NCBI RefSeq assembly: GCF_001514205.1
Contig: NZ_KQ948766.1
Span: 403,215 to 467,214, forward strand
DNA: 64,000 bases
From: Streptomyces griseoruber
Lineage (GTDB): Bacteria; Actinomycetota; Actinomycetes; Streptomycetales; Streptomycetaceae
Reading direction: 5' to 3'
A program made the translations under genes and the position numbers. The notes under the pieces were generated by a model. It was given only the letters and a program-made list of their open reading frames with translations. It searched no databases and was not told the origin of the DNA. Of this stretch, positions 41,011 to 49,389 are shown in pieces. Position 1 is the stretch's first letter; each line of letters begins with the position of its first letter.

Positions 41011-42626
41011 CGGAAGAGCAGGAGGCGCACCGCGGCTGGTCCGCGGTGCGCAAGGGTCATCTGTCACGGCTGCGGTTCACCAGCCTGCGCCTCAGGCTCG
41101 TCGTCGTCTTCGGGGCGGTCGCGCTGACCGCCGCCGTGTCCGCGTCCGGCATCGCGTACTGGCTCAACCGCGAGGCCGTGCTCACCCGTACCCAGGGCGC
41201 GGTGCTGCGGGACTTCGAGCAGGAGATGCAGAACCGGGCGGGCTCGCTGCCCGAGCATCCGACACAGGACGAGTTGCAGCACACCGCCGGGCAGATGGCC
41301 AACAGCAGCCAGCGGTTCAGTGTGCTGCTGGTCGGCGAGGACGCGAACGGCCGGAAGGTGTACGGCAACTCCGCCGGGCTGAACGGCTTCTCGCTGGACG
41401 ACGTGCCCAAGTCGCTGCGGACGGCGGTGAACAAGCGGCAGGACGTCACCGACGGCAACAAGTCGCCGTACCACCTGTACTGGCAGCGGGTCGTGGAGCA
41501 CGGCACGCCGTATCTGGTGGCCGGTACGAAGGTGATCGGCGGCGGGCCGACCGGGTACATGCGCAAGTCGCTGGAGCCGGAGGCCAAGGACCTCAACTCG
41601 CTGTCCTGGTCGCTGGGGATCGCCACCGGGCTCGCGCTGATCGGCGCCGCGCTGCTCGCGCAGGCCGCCGCCACGACCGTGCTGAAGCCGGTGCACCGGC
41701 TGGGGGTCGCGGCGCGGCGGCTCGGCGAGGGCCGTCTGGACACCCGGCTGCTGGTGTCGGGGACGGACGAACTCGCCGATCTGTCCCGGACGTTCAACCG
41801 GACGGCGGAGGCCCTGGAGAAGCGGGTCGACGACATGGCCGCGCGGGACGAGGCGTCCCGGCGGTTCGTCGCCGACATGTCGCACGAGCTGCGCACCCCG
41901 CTGACCGCCATCACCGCCGTCACGGAGGTGCTGGAGGAGGAGCTGGACGCCGAGTCGGGCAGCATCGACCCGATGATCGAGCCCGCCGTACGGCTGGTGG
42001 TCAGCGAGACCCGGCGGCTCAACGACCTCGTCGAGAACCTGATGGAGGTCACCCGCTTCGACGCCGGTACGGCGCGGCTGGTCGTGGACACCGTCGACGT
42101 CGCCGACCAGATCACCTTCTGCATCGACGCGCGCGCGTGGCTGGACGCGGTCGACCTGGACGCCGAGCGCGGCATCCACGCCCGGCTGGATCCCCGCCGG
42201 CTGGACGTGATCCTCGCCAACCTCATCGGCAACGCGCTCAAGCACGGCGGTTCCCCGGTGCGGGTGTCGGTGCGCGAGTCGGCCGAGGACGTCGTCATCG
42301 CCGTACGCGACCACGGGCCGGGCATCCCCGAGGAGGTGCTGCCGCACGTCTTCGACCGGTTCTACAAGGCGAGCGCCTCGCGGCCGCGCTCCGACGGCAG
42401 CGGGCTCGGTCTGTCGATCGCCCTGGAGAACGCCCACATCCACGGCGGCGAGATCACCGCCGCCAACTCCGAGGAGGGCGGCGCGGTGTTCACGCTGCGG
42501 CTGCCGAGGGACGCGTCGGAGCTGGTGGACCCGGGCGAACAGGGGGCGCGGGGCGGATCGGGTGTGCCGGGGGGCCCGGGCGCGCAGGGCGCGAAGGCCG
42601 GGAAGGACAACAAGGGGGACGCCTGA
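41007..42626 (+). CDS. afsQ2: Sensor histidine kinase AfsQ2
   Basis: 539 residues. First transmembrane helix about 28-50 (LRLVVVFGAVALTAAVSASG), an extracytoplasmic sensor of about 150 residues, second helix near 200 (IATGLALIGAALLAQAAATT), HAMP, then the phospho-acceptor His in ADMSHELRTPLTAI (about 294), the N-box NLIGNALKHGG, G1 VRDHGPGIP and G2 GSGLGLSIAL. The final 45 residues are Gly/Ala-rich low complexity. Its start overlaps afsQ1 and its stop overlaps the lipoprotein gene by one base; the trio is one operon. Confidence 0.95.
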   Translation: MTEEQEAHRGWSAVRKGHLSRLRFTSLRLRLVVVFGAVALTAAVSASGIAYWLNREAVLTRTQGAVLRDFEQEMQNRAGSLPEHPTQDELQHTAGQMANSSQRFSVLLVGEDANGRKVYGNSAGLNGFSLDDVPKSLRTAVNKRQDVTDGNKSPYHLYWQRVVEHGTPYLVAGTKVIGGGPTGYMRKSLEPEAKDLNSLSWSLGIATGLALIGAALLAQAAATTVLKPVHRLGVAARRLGEGRLDTRLLVSGTDELADLSRTFNRTAEALEKRVDDMAARDEASRRFVADMSHELRTPLTAITAVTEVLEEELDAESGSIDPMIEPAVRLVVSETRRLNDLVENLMEVTRFDAGTARLVVDTVDVADQITFCIDARAWLDAVDLDAERGIHARLDPRRLDVILANLIGNALKHGGSPVRVSVRESAEDVVIAVRDHGPGIPEEVLPHVFDRFYKASASRPRSDGSGLGLSIALENAHIHGGEITAANSEEGGAVFTLRLPRDASELVDPGEQGARGGSGVPGGPGAQGAKAGKDNKGDA

Positions 42627-43231
42627 TGAACGTACGCCGTCTGCTCGCGCTACCCCTGCTCGCCGGTCTGCTCACCGGCTGCGGGATCCGGGCCACCGAG
42701 GTGCCGACCGACTTCGGGGCCGCGCCGTCCCGGGTGCGCTGCTCGCTCAGCGAGCCGGACGTGACGGCCCAGTCCGCGCGCGTGGGGGTGCCGGTGCAGG
42801 TGTTCCTGCTGTGCGGTTCGTCGCTGGTGGCCGTCGACCGCTCGGTGCGGGTCACGGACGGGGCGGCGGACTCCCAGCGGCGGGCGCTGGTGGCACAGGG
42901 CCTGCTCGACCAGCTCGCCGAGTCGCCGTCGGCCGCCGAGAAGGAGGCCGGGTACACCACCGATGTACGCGGGGGGATGGCGGTCGGCGGGCCGGGCGCG
43001 AAGGATCCCGACGACGCGCTCCGGCTGAGCGTGCCCCCGGACACCCTCACCTCGTACGCGCTCGCCCAGCTCGTGTGCACCTTCTCCGACTCGGCCGCGG
43101 CCGAGGGCGACGGCTCGGTCGTCCTGGGCGGCCCCGGTTCCGACCCCCTGCGCCGCTACGAGTGCACGGACGAGGTCCGCTCCCGGCCCGGCAGCACCGA
43201 ACCTCCGTCGTCGGCGGTCACCGGGAGCTGA
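42626..43231 (+). CDS. Lipoprotein of the afsQ operon
   Basis: 201 residues; the ATG shares one base with the afsQ2 stop. The signal peptide ends in lipobox LLTGC, then an outer domain with three further Cys (VRCSLSEP, FLLCGSSL, QLVCTFSD) and a fourth in RYECTDE that could form disulfides. The VDRSVRVTDGAADSQRRALV segment resembles GerMN-type lipoprotein domains found beside two-component systems in Streptomyces. Translational coupling suggests that it assists signal sensing by AfsQ2; this is inference. Confidence 0.88.
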   Translation: MNVRRLLALPLLAGLLTGCGIRATEVPTDFGAAPSRVRCSLSEPDVTAQSARVGVPVQVFLLCGSSLVAVDRSVRVTDGAADSQRRALVAQGLLDQLAESPSAAEKEAGYTTDVRGGMAVGGPGAKDPDDALRLSVPPDTLTSYALAQLVCTFSDSAAAEGDGSVVLGGPGSDPLRRYECTDEVRSRPGSTEPPSSAVTGS

Positions 43232-43404
43232 GCGCCTCGTCGCCGCCGGGTGTGGCGGACGCCTCATGCGCGGGTCCGCGGGCGGCGTCTGCGCAGGTCA
43301 CCGCCGGGCGGCGGGGTGACGCCCGGCCGGGAGCAGCAAGGGCTTGCGGGAGTGTCGGGCGGGGAGCCGGAACCGATCGTGCCGGGGGGTGCGTCTAGGG
43401 GGTC

Positions 43405-43956
43405 GTGCAGCGTCAAGGCTCCATCGGCGGCAGCGCCGCGATCCGTCTCCGTGCGACCGGGGTTGTCCTCCTGGCCGCACACCTCGTGTTCGTGGCCTGG
43501 GTCACGCTGCGCCCCCGGGACGTGCCCTGGGTGCTGCCCACCAATCTGCATCCGTTCGCCGGGATCCGCGCCGACCTGAGACTGGGCTGGCCCGAGGCGG
43601 CCCGGCGGATCGGCGGCGGGCTGGGGCTGCTCGCCCCGCTCGGCGTCCTGCTGCCGCTGGTGCACGGCCGGCTCCGCGTCTCGCCGCTCGCCTCCCTGAT
43701 CCGCACGGTCACGGCGGGCGCCCTGCTGTCGCTGGCGATCGAGCTGCTCCAGACCGGGGTGCCCGGTCAGGTCGTGGACGTGGACTCGCTGCTGCTGAAC
43801 ACCGTGGGGGTGGCGCTCGCGCATACCGCGCTGGTGCCGGCGGCCCGGGTGTGGCTGCGTCGCAGAGGGGAGCGCCGGATGCCGGCGGCGGCCTTGCAGG
43901 AGGACGCGGCTCAGGGTCGGACCCCGAGGATTCCCAGGGTCGGCATCGCCCCGTAG
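43405..43956 (+). CDS. VanZ-like membrane protein
   Basis: 183 residues from a GTG preceded by a GGGGG run. Four hydrophobic segments (TGVVLLAAHLVFVAWVTLRP; GGGLGLLAPLGVLLPLV; LIRTVTAGALLSLAIELLQ; SLLLNTVGVALAHTALVP) with the VanZ family motif IELLQTGVPGQVVDVDSLLLNT slightly varied. VanZ raises teicoplanin resistance in enterococci; the many actinobacterial members have no known role. The 173-bp gap before it holds only an imperfect GTCACC/GGTGAC stem. Confidence 0.85.
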   Translation: MQRQGSIGGSAAIRLRATGVVLLAAHLVFVAWVTLRPRDVPWVLPTNLHPFAGIRADLRLGWPEAARRIGGGLGLLAPLGVLLPLVHGRLRVSPLASLIRTVTAGALLSLAIELLQTGVPGQVVDVDSLLLNTVGVALAHTALVPAARVWLRRRGERRMPAAALQEDAAQGRTPRIPRVGIAP

Positions 43957-44084
43957 GAGAAGGAATCTCGGGGTCGGGATGGCTCCGGAGAGTGACGCTT
44001 CGCGCTCTTCGGCTCCGTAGCGTTGAAGGCAGATGGGACGGCCGCAGGGGCCGCCTCTCTCCGACGCTCACGAAGGAGCCCCAG

Positions 44085-44285
44085 ATGTCCAGCCTCGCCC
44101 GCCCCACCAACGGCCGCATGATCGGCGGAGTGTGCGCCGCGCTGGCCCGCCGCTTCGGCACCTCCGCGACCACCATGCGCGTGATCTTCCTGCTCTCCTG
44201 TCTGCTGCCGGGTCCCCAGTTCCTGCTCTACATAGCGCTGTGGATCATGTTCCCGTCGGAGGACAAGGCGCGCACGGCCTGGTGA
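44085..44285 (+). CDS. PspC domain protein, small
   Basis: 66 residues; AAGGAG lies seven bases before the ATG. The whole protein is one PspC domain: RPTNGRMIGGVCAALARRFG, then TTMRVIFLLSCLLPGPQFLL, YIALWIMFP. PspC proteins are membrane-inserted parts of the phage-shock or envelope-stress response; this short form lacks any kinase or extra domain. Ends at a 15-bp terminator. Confidence 0.92.
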   Translation: MSSLARPTNGRMIGGVCAALARRFGTSATTMRVIFLLSCLLPGPQFLLYIALWIMFPSEDKARTAW

Positions 44286-44302
44286 CCCGGGTCCACGCGA
44301 GA

Positions 44303-44348
44303 ACGCCGTCGGGGCGCACCCGGCACTGCGGGCGCGCCCCGACGGCGT
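44303..44348. terminator. Bidirectional terminator, 15-bp perfect stem
   Basis: ACGCCGTCGGGGCGC, 16-base loop, GCGCCCCGACGGCGT, between the convergent PspC and secreted protein genes. Confidence 0.88.
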
Positions 44349-44365
44349 CACGTCGTACCGGGGGT

Positions 44366-44743
44366 TCAGCCGATCGGCAGCCCGTTCACCGGCAGCCCGT
44401 GGGTGGGCAGGCCCTGGACCGGAAGGCCTCCGAGCAGCCCGGCGACCGGCTTGGTCGGGCCGTGGGCGAGCGCCTGCCCGACAGCCGGCTGCACGGTGGC
44501 GAGGCCCGCGGCGAGCGCCGGCTGGGCCTGCGACAGCTGGGCCTGCTCCAGGGCCTTGCCGGCACCCGGCAGCGCCTTGGTGACGTTCGTGACGTTCTCC
44601 AAGGGCAGCGAGCCGGTGACCGTCTCCAGCGCCTGCGAGGCGTCGGGGACGGCCGGGGCGGCGTTGGCGGCGCCCGCGCCGACGGCGGCGATGGCGGCAC
44701 CGAGGGCGGCGACGCCGAGGGTCTTGGCAGCAGACTGCTTCAT
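44366..44743 (-). CDS. Small secreted protein with C-terminal GLP repeats
   Basis: 125 residues from the ATG at 44743. Sec signal peptide (KTLGVAALGAAIAAVGAGAA, cleavage after NAA), then a helical Ala/Gln-rich middle (AGKALEQAQLSQAQPALAAG), then a C-terminal pentapeptide-like repeat GLPVQ-GLPTH-GLPVN-GLPIG. Neither an anchor nor Cys is present, so it is probably released or wall-associated. Family unknown. Upstream, a 10-bp inverted repeat separates it from add. Confidence 0.82.
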   Translation of the reverse strand: MKQSAAKTLGVAALGAAIAAVGAGAANAAPAVPDASQALETVTGSLPLENVTNVTKALPGAGKALEQAQLSQAQPALAAGLATVQPAVGQALAHGPTKPVAGLLGGLPVQGLPTHGLPVNGLPIG

Positions 44744-44822
44744 GAAAATGCGTCCTCGAATGGGATACGGGGAACCGATCGGTCCACGACCGTAAACACG
44801 GAAAGGGGGAGGCCGCAAACAT

Positions 44823-44861
44823 CGAAATGCGGACGGGTTGTGAACACGCGCCCGCATTTCG
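44823..44861 (-). terminator. Inverted repeat downstream of add
   Basis: CGAAATGCGG and CCGCATTTCG, perfect 10-bp arms with a 19-base loop, 21 bp after the add stop on the reverse strand. Likely add terminator. Confidence 0.6.
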
Positions 44862-44881
44862 CACCCGGGGAAACCGTGCGG

Positions 44882-46045
44882 TCAGTCCTCCGTGGCCAAG
44901 GAACCGCTGGTGGAGGCCGTCTGCTGGAACAGCCATTCGGACTTCAGCTCGGCATAGCCGGGCTTGATCACGTCATTGATCATGGCGAGACGTTCATCGA
45001 AAGGAATGAATGCTGACTTCATAGCATTGACCGAGAACCATTGCAGATCGTCGAGCGTGTAACCGAACGCATCGACAAGGTGCTCGAATTCCCGGCTCAT
45101 GCTGGTGCCGGACATCAGCCGGTTGTCGGTGTTGACCGTGGCCCGGAAGTGCAGCCGCCGCAGCAGACCGATGGGGTGCTCGGCATAGGAGGCGGCCGCG
45201 CCGGTCTGGAGGTTGGAGCTGGGGCACATCTCCAGCGGGATGCGCTTGTCGCGGACGTAGGAGGCGAGCCGGCCGAGCTTCACGCTGCCGTCGGCGGCGA
45301 CCTCGATGTCGTCGATGATGCGGACGCCGTGCCCGAGCCGGTCGGCGCCGCACCACTGGAGGGCCTGCCAGATGGACGGCAGCCCGAAGGCCTCGCCGGC
45401 GTGGATCGTGAAGTGGTTGTTCTCCCGCTTCAGATACTCGAAGGCGTCGAGATGGCGGGTGGGCGGGAAGCCGGCCTCGGCGCCCGCGATGTCGAAGCCG
45501 ACGACGCCGAGGTCCCGGTAGCGGTTGGCGAGTTCGGCGATCTCCAGGGCGCGGGCGGCGTGCCGCATGGCGGTGAGCAGGGCGCCGACGCGGATGCGGT
45601 GGCCGTTCCGACGGGCCGCCCGCTCGCCTTCCCGGAAGCCCTCGGTGACGGCCTCCACGACCTCTTCGAGGCTCAGCCCGGCATCGAGGTGCTGCTCGGG
45701 GGCGTAGCGCACCTCGGCGTAGACGACACCGTCCTGGGCGAGGTCCTCGGCGCACTCCCGGGCGACCCGGACCAGGGCGTCGCGGGTCTGCATCACACCG
45801 ACGGTGTGCGAGAAGGTCTCCAAGTACCGTTCCAGGGAACCGGAGTCGGCGGCCTCCCGGAACCAGAGGCCGAGCTTGTCGGGGTCGCTCTCGGGGAGTT
45901 GGGCGTACCCGGTCTCCCGGGCGAGGTCGACGATCGTGCCGGGGCGCAGCCCGCCGTCGAGGTGGTCGTGCAGCAGAACCTTGGGCGCCCGCCGGATCTG
46001 GTCCGGGTTGGGGGTGATGCCCGCCTGGATGCTCTGGCTCGTCAT
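44882..46045 (-). CDS. add: Adenosine deaminase
   Basis: 387 residues from the ATG at 46045. Zinc and catalytic motifs are [25 protein letters not shown] with the catalytic Glu, GHGVRI, and [16 protein letters not shown] with the active Asp. It deaminates adenosine and deoxyadenosine to the inosine forms that the purine nucleoside phosphorylase cleaves. No ribosome-binding site: TAGAGT ends six bases before the ATG, pointing to a leaderless mRNA, and a perfect regulon palindrome lies four bases upstream of that hexamer. It is a single gene. Confidence 0.96.
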   Translation of the reverse strand: MTSQSIQAGITPNPDQIRRAPKVLLHDHLDGGLRPGTIVDLARETGYAQLPESDPDKLGLWFREAADSGSLERYLETFSHTVGVMQTRDALVRVARECAEDLAQDGVVYAEVRYAPEQHLDAGLSLEEVVEAVTEGFREGERAARRNGHRIRVGALLTAMRHAARALEIAELANRYRDLGVVGFDIAGAEAGFPPTRHLDAFEYLKRENNHFTIHAGEAFGLPSIWQALQWCGADRLGHGVRIIDDIEVAADGSVKLGRLASYVRDKRIPLEMCPSSNLQTGAAASYAEHPIGLLRRLHFRATVNTDNRLMSGTSMSREFEHLVDAFGYTLDDLQWFSVNAMKSAFIPFDERLAMINDVIKPGYAELKSEWLFQQTASTSGSLATED

Positions 46046-46061
46046 TTCCGCACTCTAACTC

Positions 46062-46073
46062 CTACGCGCGTAG
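46062..46073. promoter_or_regulatory. Nucleoside-regulon operator 3 (add)
   Basis: Perfect CTACGCGCGTAG, 16 bp upstream of the add ATG, inside the -35/-10 spacer of a promoter with -10 TAGAGT (reverse strand 46057-46052). Confidence 0.75.
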
Positions 46074-46158
46074 ATCGCGCGCTTCACCCCGCCGCCGATA
46101 CGCAATGGTGACCGCACGGACGGGTGGAGTACACCACTGCTTCTGACACTGTTCTGTC

Positions 46159-46920
46159 ATGGCACAGCAACTGACGCCGGCTCGGACGGCCCGGCTGGGA
46201 AAGGCGCTCGGACCAGAGCCGACGGCGGTGAGCGGGGTGGTGCTGCTGCTCCCCGGCGGCGAGGAGGTGTCCGAGCGCAGACCGTCCCCGATGTGGGCGG
46301 CCGCCTCCGTGCGCGGTCTCGGGCGAAGACTCACGCGGGCCGGCCGGGAGGAAGGGCTGGTCACCCATGTCGTGCACTACCGCTACCGCGGCTGGAACGG
46401 CGGCGCGGCGCATCTCGCCGCGGACGCGACCTGGGCGGCCGACGAGGTCGTACGGCGGTACGGGGATGTTCCGGTGTGCCTCGCCGGGATCGGGATGGGC
46501 GGCCGGGCCGCGCTCCGGGCGGCGGGTCATGAGGCCGTCAACTCCGTGCTGGCCCTCGCCCCTTGGCTGCCGCAGGAGGATGTGGCGGCGCCACCCGAAC
46601 CGGTGAAGCAGTTGGTGGGGCGGCGGGTGATGGTGGTGCACGGCACCCATGACGACCGCAGTGACCCGGAGTTGTCGTTCCGGCTGGCGGCGCGGGCGAA
46701 GAAGGCGAATCGGGATGTGTGCCGGTTCGAGGTGCATGCGGATGGGCACGGGTTGCATCAGTACCGGGACGAAGTCCTGGCGTTGGCTGAGGACTTCGTG
46801 ATGGGGGTGTTGTTCGGGAGGGGGTTTTCGCGGCCTGTGGAGGATGCGTTGGCGGCTCCGCCGCCGTTGGGGTTGCGGATGCCGTTGGCTGCGGGGTTCG
46901 GGAAGTCGTTGCGGAGGTAG
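46159..46920 (+). CDS. Alpha/beta-hydrolase-fold protein with altered nucleophile
   Basis: 253 residues. The fold is recognisable from VVLLLPGGEEVSERRPSP, the strand VPVCLAGIGMGGRAALRAAG that should carry the nucleophile elbow, the acid-region strand VMVVHGTHDDRSDPELSF and the His in VHADGHGLHQYR. The elbow reads G-I-G-M-G, with Gly where the catalytic Ser should be. It may therefore be non-hydrolytic, or use another residue. It is divergent from add, but on its side no promoter was recognised. A dispersed repeat follows the stop. Confidence 0.82.
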   Translation: MAQQLTPARTARLGKALGPEPTAVSGVVLLLPGGEEVSERRPSPMWAAASVRGLGRRLTRAGREEGLVTHVVHYRYRGWNGGAAHLAADATWAADEVVRRYGDVPVCLAGIGMGGRAALRAAGHEAVNSVLALAPWLPQEDVAAPPEPVKQLVGRRVMVVHGTHDDRSDPELSFRLAARAKKANRDVCRFEVHADGHGLHQYRDEVLALAEDFVMGVLFGRGFSRPVEDALAAPPPLGLRMPLAAGFGKSLRR

Positions 46921-46960
46921 TTCCGGCCGGGTTTCGGGTGCGGGTCGTGGGGGGGGTGTT

Positions 46961-46981
46961 CGCGCAGTTCCCCGCGCCCCT
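46961..46981 (-). repeat. Dispersed intergenic repeat, copy D
   Basis: Reverse-strand copy beginning AAGGGGCGCGGGGAACTGCG (46981-46962), immediately after the LysR gene stop and 40 bp after the convergent hydrolase stop. Confidence 0.75.
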
Positions 46982-47884
46982 TCAGGCCAGGAGACTCCCC
47001 CTCCTTGACAGCAGGAACTTCTTGAAGGCCGCCACCGGGGGTGTGTCCGGGTGGCCGTCCAGCCACGCCACCCCGATTTCGCGGACCGCTCTCGGGGCCG
47101 TGACCGTCAGTTCGACCACGCCCGGGCGGGCCACCGCGGGCGGGGGTAGCAGGGCTACCCCCAGACCGGCAGCCACCAGGCCCCGCAGGGTTTCCGCCTC
47201 CTCGCCCTCGAAGGCGATACGGGGTTTGAAACCGGCCTCCTTGCAGAGGTCGTCGGTGATGCGGCGCATGCCGTAGTTGGGTTCGAGGGTGACGAAGGTT
47301 TCGTCGGCCGCCTCGGCGAGGCGGATGCGTCTGCGGGCGGCCAGGCGGTGGTCGGCCGGGACGACCAGGCGGAGCTTCTGTTCGTCGAGGCGACGGGCGA
47401 CCAGGTCGGGGGCGTCCGGGACCGGGGAGGTCAGACAGAGGTCGAGTTCGCCGGCCCGGAGGCGTTCGAGCATCGCCTCGCCGTAGTTCTGGACGAGGCT
47501 GAAGCGGACCCGGGGGTGGTCGGCGCGGAAGGCGTGGATCAGACCGGGGACGGTCTCGGCGCCCAGGGTGTGGAGGAATCCGAACGCGACCTTGCCGGTG
47601 GCGGCGTCGGCGTCGGCGCGGACCTCCTCGGCGGCCTTCTCGATCTCCGCGAGGGCGCGTTCGACCGAGGTGAGGAAGGTGCGGCCGGCCGGGGTGAGGG
47701 AGACCGTGCGGCCACGGCGGGCGAAGAGGTCCACACCCAGGTCCTGTTCGAGGCGGACCATCGCCCGGGACAGGGTCGACTGCGGAACCCGCATCTCCTG
47801 CGCGGCCCGGGTGACGTGCTCGGTACGGGCCACCCCGGCGAAGTGGGCGAGCCGGGGCGCCAGCAACATCGACATGTCAGTCAT
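46982..47884 (-). CDS. LysR-family transcriptional regulator
   Basis: 300 residues from the ATG at 47884 (an in-frame ATG six bases further in is possible). The winged helix-turn-helix is at the N-terminus (HFAGVARTEHVTRAAQEMRV, PQSTLSRAMVRLEQDLGVDL), with an effector domain from about 90 (VAFGFLHTLGAETVPGLIHA, LDLCLTSPVPDAPDL). The gene is divergent from an MFS exporter gene, and a T-N11-A box lies between them, the usual arrangement for LysR control of a neighbour. Ligand unknown. Confidence 0.93.
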   Translation of the reverse strand: MTDMSMLLAPRLAHFAGVARTEHVTRAAQEMRVPQSTLSRAMVRLEQDLGVDLFARRGRTVSLTPAGRTFLTSVERALAEIEKAAEEVRADADAATGKVAFGFLHTLGAETVPGLIHAFRADHPRVRFSLVQNYGEAMLERLRAGELDLCLTSPVPDAPDLVARRLDEQKLRLVVPADHRLAARRRIRLAEAADETFVTLEPNYGMRRITDDLCKEAGFKPRIAFEGEEAETLRGLVAAGLGVALLPPPAVARPGVVELTVTAPRAVREIGVAWLDGHPDTPPVAAFKKFLLSRRGSLLA

Positions 47885-47892
47885 GTCTTCTG

Positions 47893-47910
47893 TGTCACCG
47901 GACGGTGACA
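47893..47910. promoter_or_regulatory. Inverted repeat TGTCACCG-GA-CGGTGACA
   Basis: Perfect 8-bp arms with a two-base centre, 8 bp upstream of the LysR start. It may be an autoregulatory site or a leader hairpin hiding the start. Confidence 0.4.
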
Positions 47911-47958
47911 GATGAGCCGGTGACCTCTGCTGATGCGCCATGGGAACGATTATGGCGA

Positions 47959-47973
47959 GTCCGTGCATTGGAC
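47959..47973. promoter_or_regulatory. LysR-type T-N11-A box
   Basis: GTCC-GTGCATT-GGAC, containing T-N11-A with dyad arms, in the middle of the gap between the divergent LysR and MFS genes and 20 bp before the MFS -10 (TAGTTT, 47993-47998). Confidence 0.55.
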
Positions 47974-48004
47974 GGATGAACGGGGGCGTACGTAGTTTCG
48001 AGGC

Positions 48005-49285
48005 ATGTCTCCCGCCAGTACCGGGGCGTCCACCGTCGTGGGCGCCGCCTCCTCCGTCCCCGCCGTCGACGACTCCCGTATGACCCCCGGTGGCCCCGGC
48101 TACCGCCGGATGAGCTTCGCGCTCTTCCTCGCCGGTGTGGCGACCTTCGCCCTGCTGTACTCCACGCAGGCGCTGCTGCCGCTGATCTCCGGTGACTTCG
48201 GGGTGGCGGCGAGCGAGGCGAGCTGGACCGTGGCGGCGGCGACCGGCGGACTGGCCCTGTTCGTGCTGCCGATGAGCGCCCTCTCCGAGCGCTACGGCCG
48301 CCGTACGGTGATGACGGCCTCGCTGGCGGTCGCGGTGACCGTGGGACTGCTGGTCCCCTTCGCGCCGTCGCTGGGCGCGCTGGTGGTGCTGCGGGCGGTG
48401 CAGGGCGCGGCGCTGGCCGGTCTTCCGGCGTCGGCGACCGCGTATCTGGCCGAGGAGGTGCGGCCGAGGGCCCTGGTCACGGCGATCGGGCTGTTCGTCG
48501 CGGGCAACAGCGTCGGCGGGATGAGCGGCCGGGTGATCACCGGCTGGGTCGCGCAGGAGTGGGGCTGGCGGGTCGCCGTCGGGGTGATCGGTGTACTGGC
48601 CGTGGGCTGCGCGATCGCGTTCCGGCTGCTGCTGCCGGCGCCGCAGCACTTCACGGCGGGCTCGCTGCGGCCCCGCGTCCTGGCCCGCACGGTCCGCGAG
48701 CACCTGGCGAACCCGCTGCTGTGCCGGCTGTACGCGATCGGCGCGCTGTTCATGACCGTCTTCGGCGGGGTGTACACGGTCGTCGGCTACCGGCTGACCG
48801 AGGCGCCCTTCTCGCTCCCGCAGGGCATCGTCGGCTCGATCTTCCTGGTGTACCTGGTCGGTACGGTGTCGGCGTCGACGGCCGGCCGGCTGGTGGGCCG
48901 GCTCGGGCGGCGCGGGGCCCTGTACCTGGCGGCCGGGACGACCGCGACGGGCCTGCTGCTGTCCCTGGCGGACACGCTGCCGATGGTCCTGCTGGGCCTG
49001 GTCCTGATCACCGCGGGCTTCTTCGCGGGGCACGCGGTGGCGTCCTCCGCGGTCAGCAGGACGGCGACCACCGGCCGCGCCCAGGCCTCCGCCCTCTACC
49101 AGTCGGCCTACTACATCGGCTCCAGCACCGGCTCCACGGTCGGCGCGATGGCCTTCCACTCCGGCGGCTGGGCCGGCACGGTCGGGGTGGGTGTCCTGGC
49201 GGTCCTCGGGGTCGTGACGATCACGGTCCTCGGGACGCGGGCGGCACGCGTCGCCGCCCGGCGGGTGCCGGTGGCCGCCCACTGA
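48005..49285 (+). CDS. MFS transporter, YnfM/AraJ-like drug exporter family
   Basis: 426 residues, twelve predicted helices. Helix 1 is MSFALFLAGVATFALLYSTQ, and the MFS loop signature after helix 2 is SALSERYGRRTVM. Helix 4-5 contains AVQGAALAGLPASATAYLAEE, and the middle loop RVITGWVAQEWGWR is typical of the 12-TMS arabinose-efflux-like group. A proton antiporter for small molecules is likely; substrate unknown. TAGTTT ends six bases before the ATG with no proper ribosome-binding site, so the mRNA may be leaderless. Controlled presumably by the divergent LysR gene. Confidence 0.92.
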   Translation: MSPASTGASTVVGAASSVPAVDDSRMTPGGPGYRRMSFALFLAGVATFALLYSTQALLPLISGDFGVAASEASWTVAAATGGLALFVLPMSALSERYGRRTVMTASLAVAVTVGLLVPFAPSLGALVVLRAVQGAALAGLPASATAYLAEEVRPRALVTAIGLFVAGNSVGGMSGRVITGWVAQEWGWRVAVGVIGVLAVGCAIAFRLLLPAPQHFTAGSLRPRVLARTVREHLANPLLCRLYAIGALFMTVFGGVYTVVGYRLTEAPFSLPQGIVGSIFLVYLVGTVSASTAGRLVGRLGRRGALYLAAGTTATGLLLSLADTLPMVLLGLVLITAGFFAGHAVASSAVSRTATTGRAQASALYQSAYYIGSSTGSTVGAMAFHSGGWAGTVGVGVLAVLGVVTITVLGTRAARVAARRVPVAAH

Positions 49286-49326
49286 GGCCGACGCCTCGGA
49301 ACCGACGTTCCCCCTGTTCAGGGCCA

Positions 49327-49350
49327 GTTGTCAGTGGTCGCGCCTAGCGT
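49327..49350 (+). promoter_or_regulatory. Shared promoter element, copy 1 (DnaN-like gene)
   Basis: GTTGTCAGTGG (49327-49337), seven bases, TAGCGT (49345-49350), 39 bp before the ATG. The same 11-mer and spacing precede the ECF sigma gene. Confidence 0.6.
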
Positions 49351-49389
49351 GCGCAGCCACTGGCGCCGGTCCGAGCAGGGGGTTTGTCC

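Noticed and set aside
47885..49282. N-terminal extension of the LysR frame through the MFS gene
   Set aside because: Antisense to a clear 12-helix transporter, Arg/Gly-rich low complexity; the LysR domain begins at 47884.
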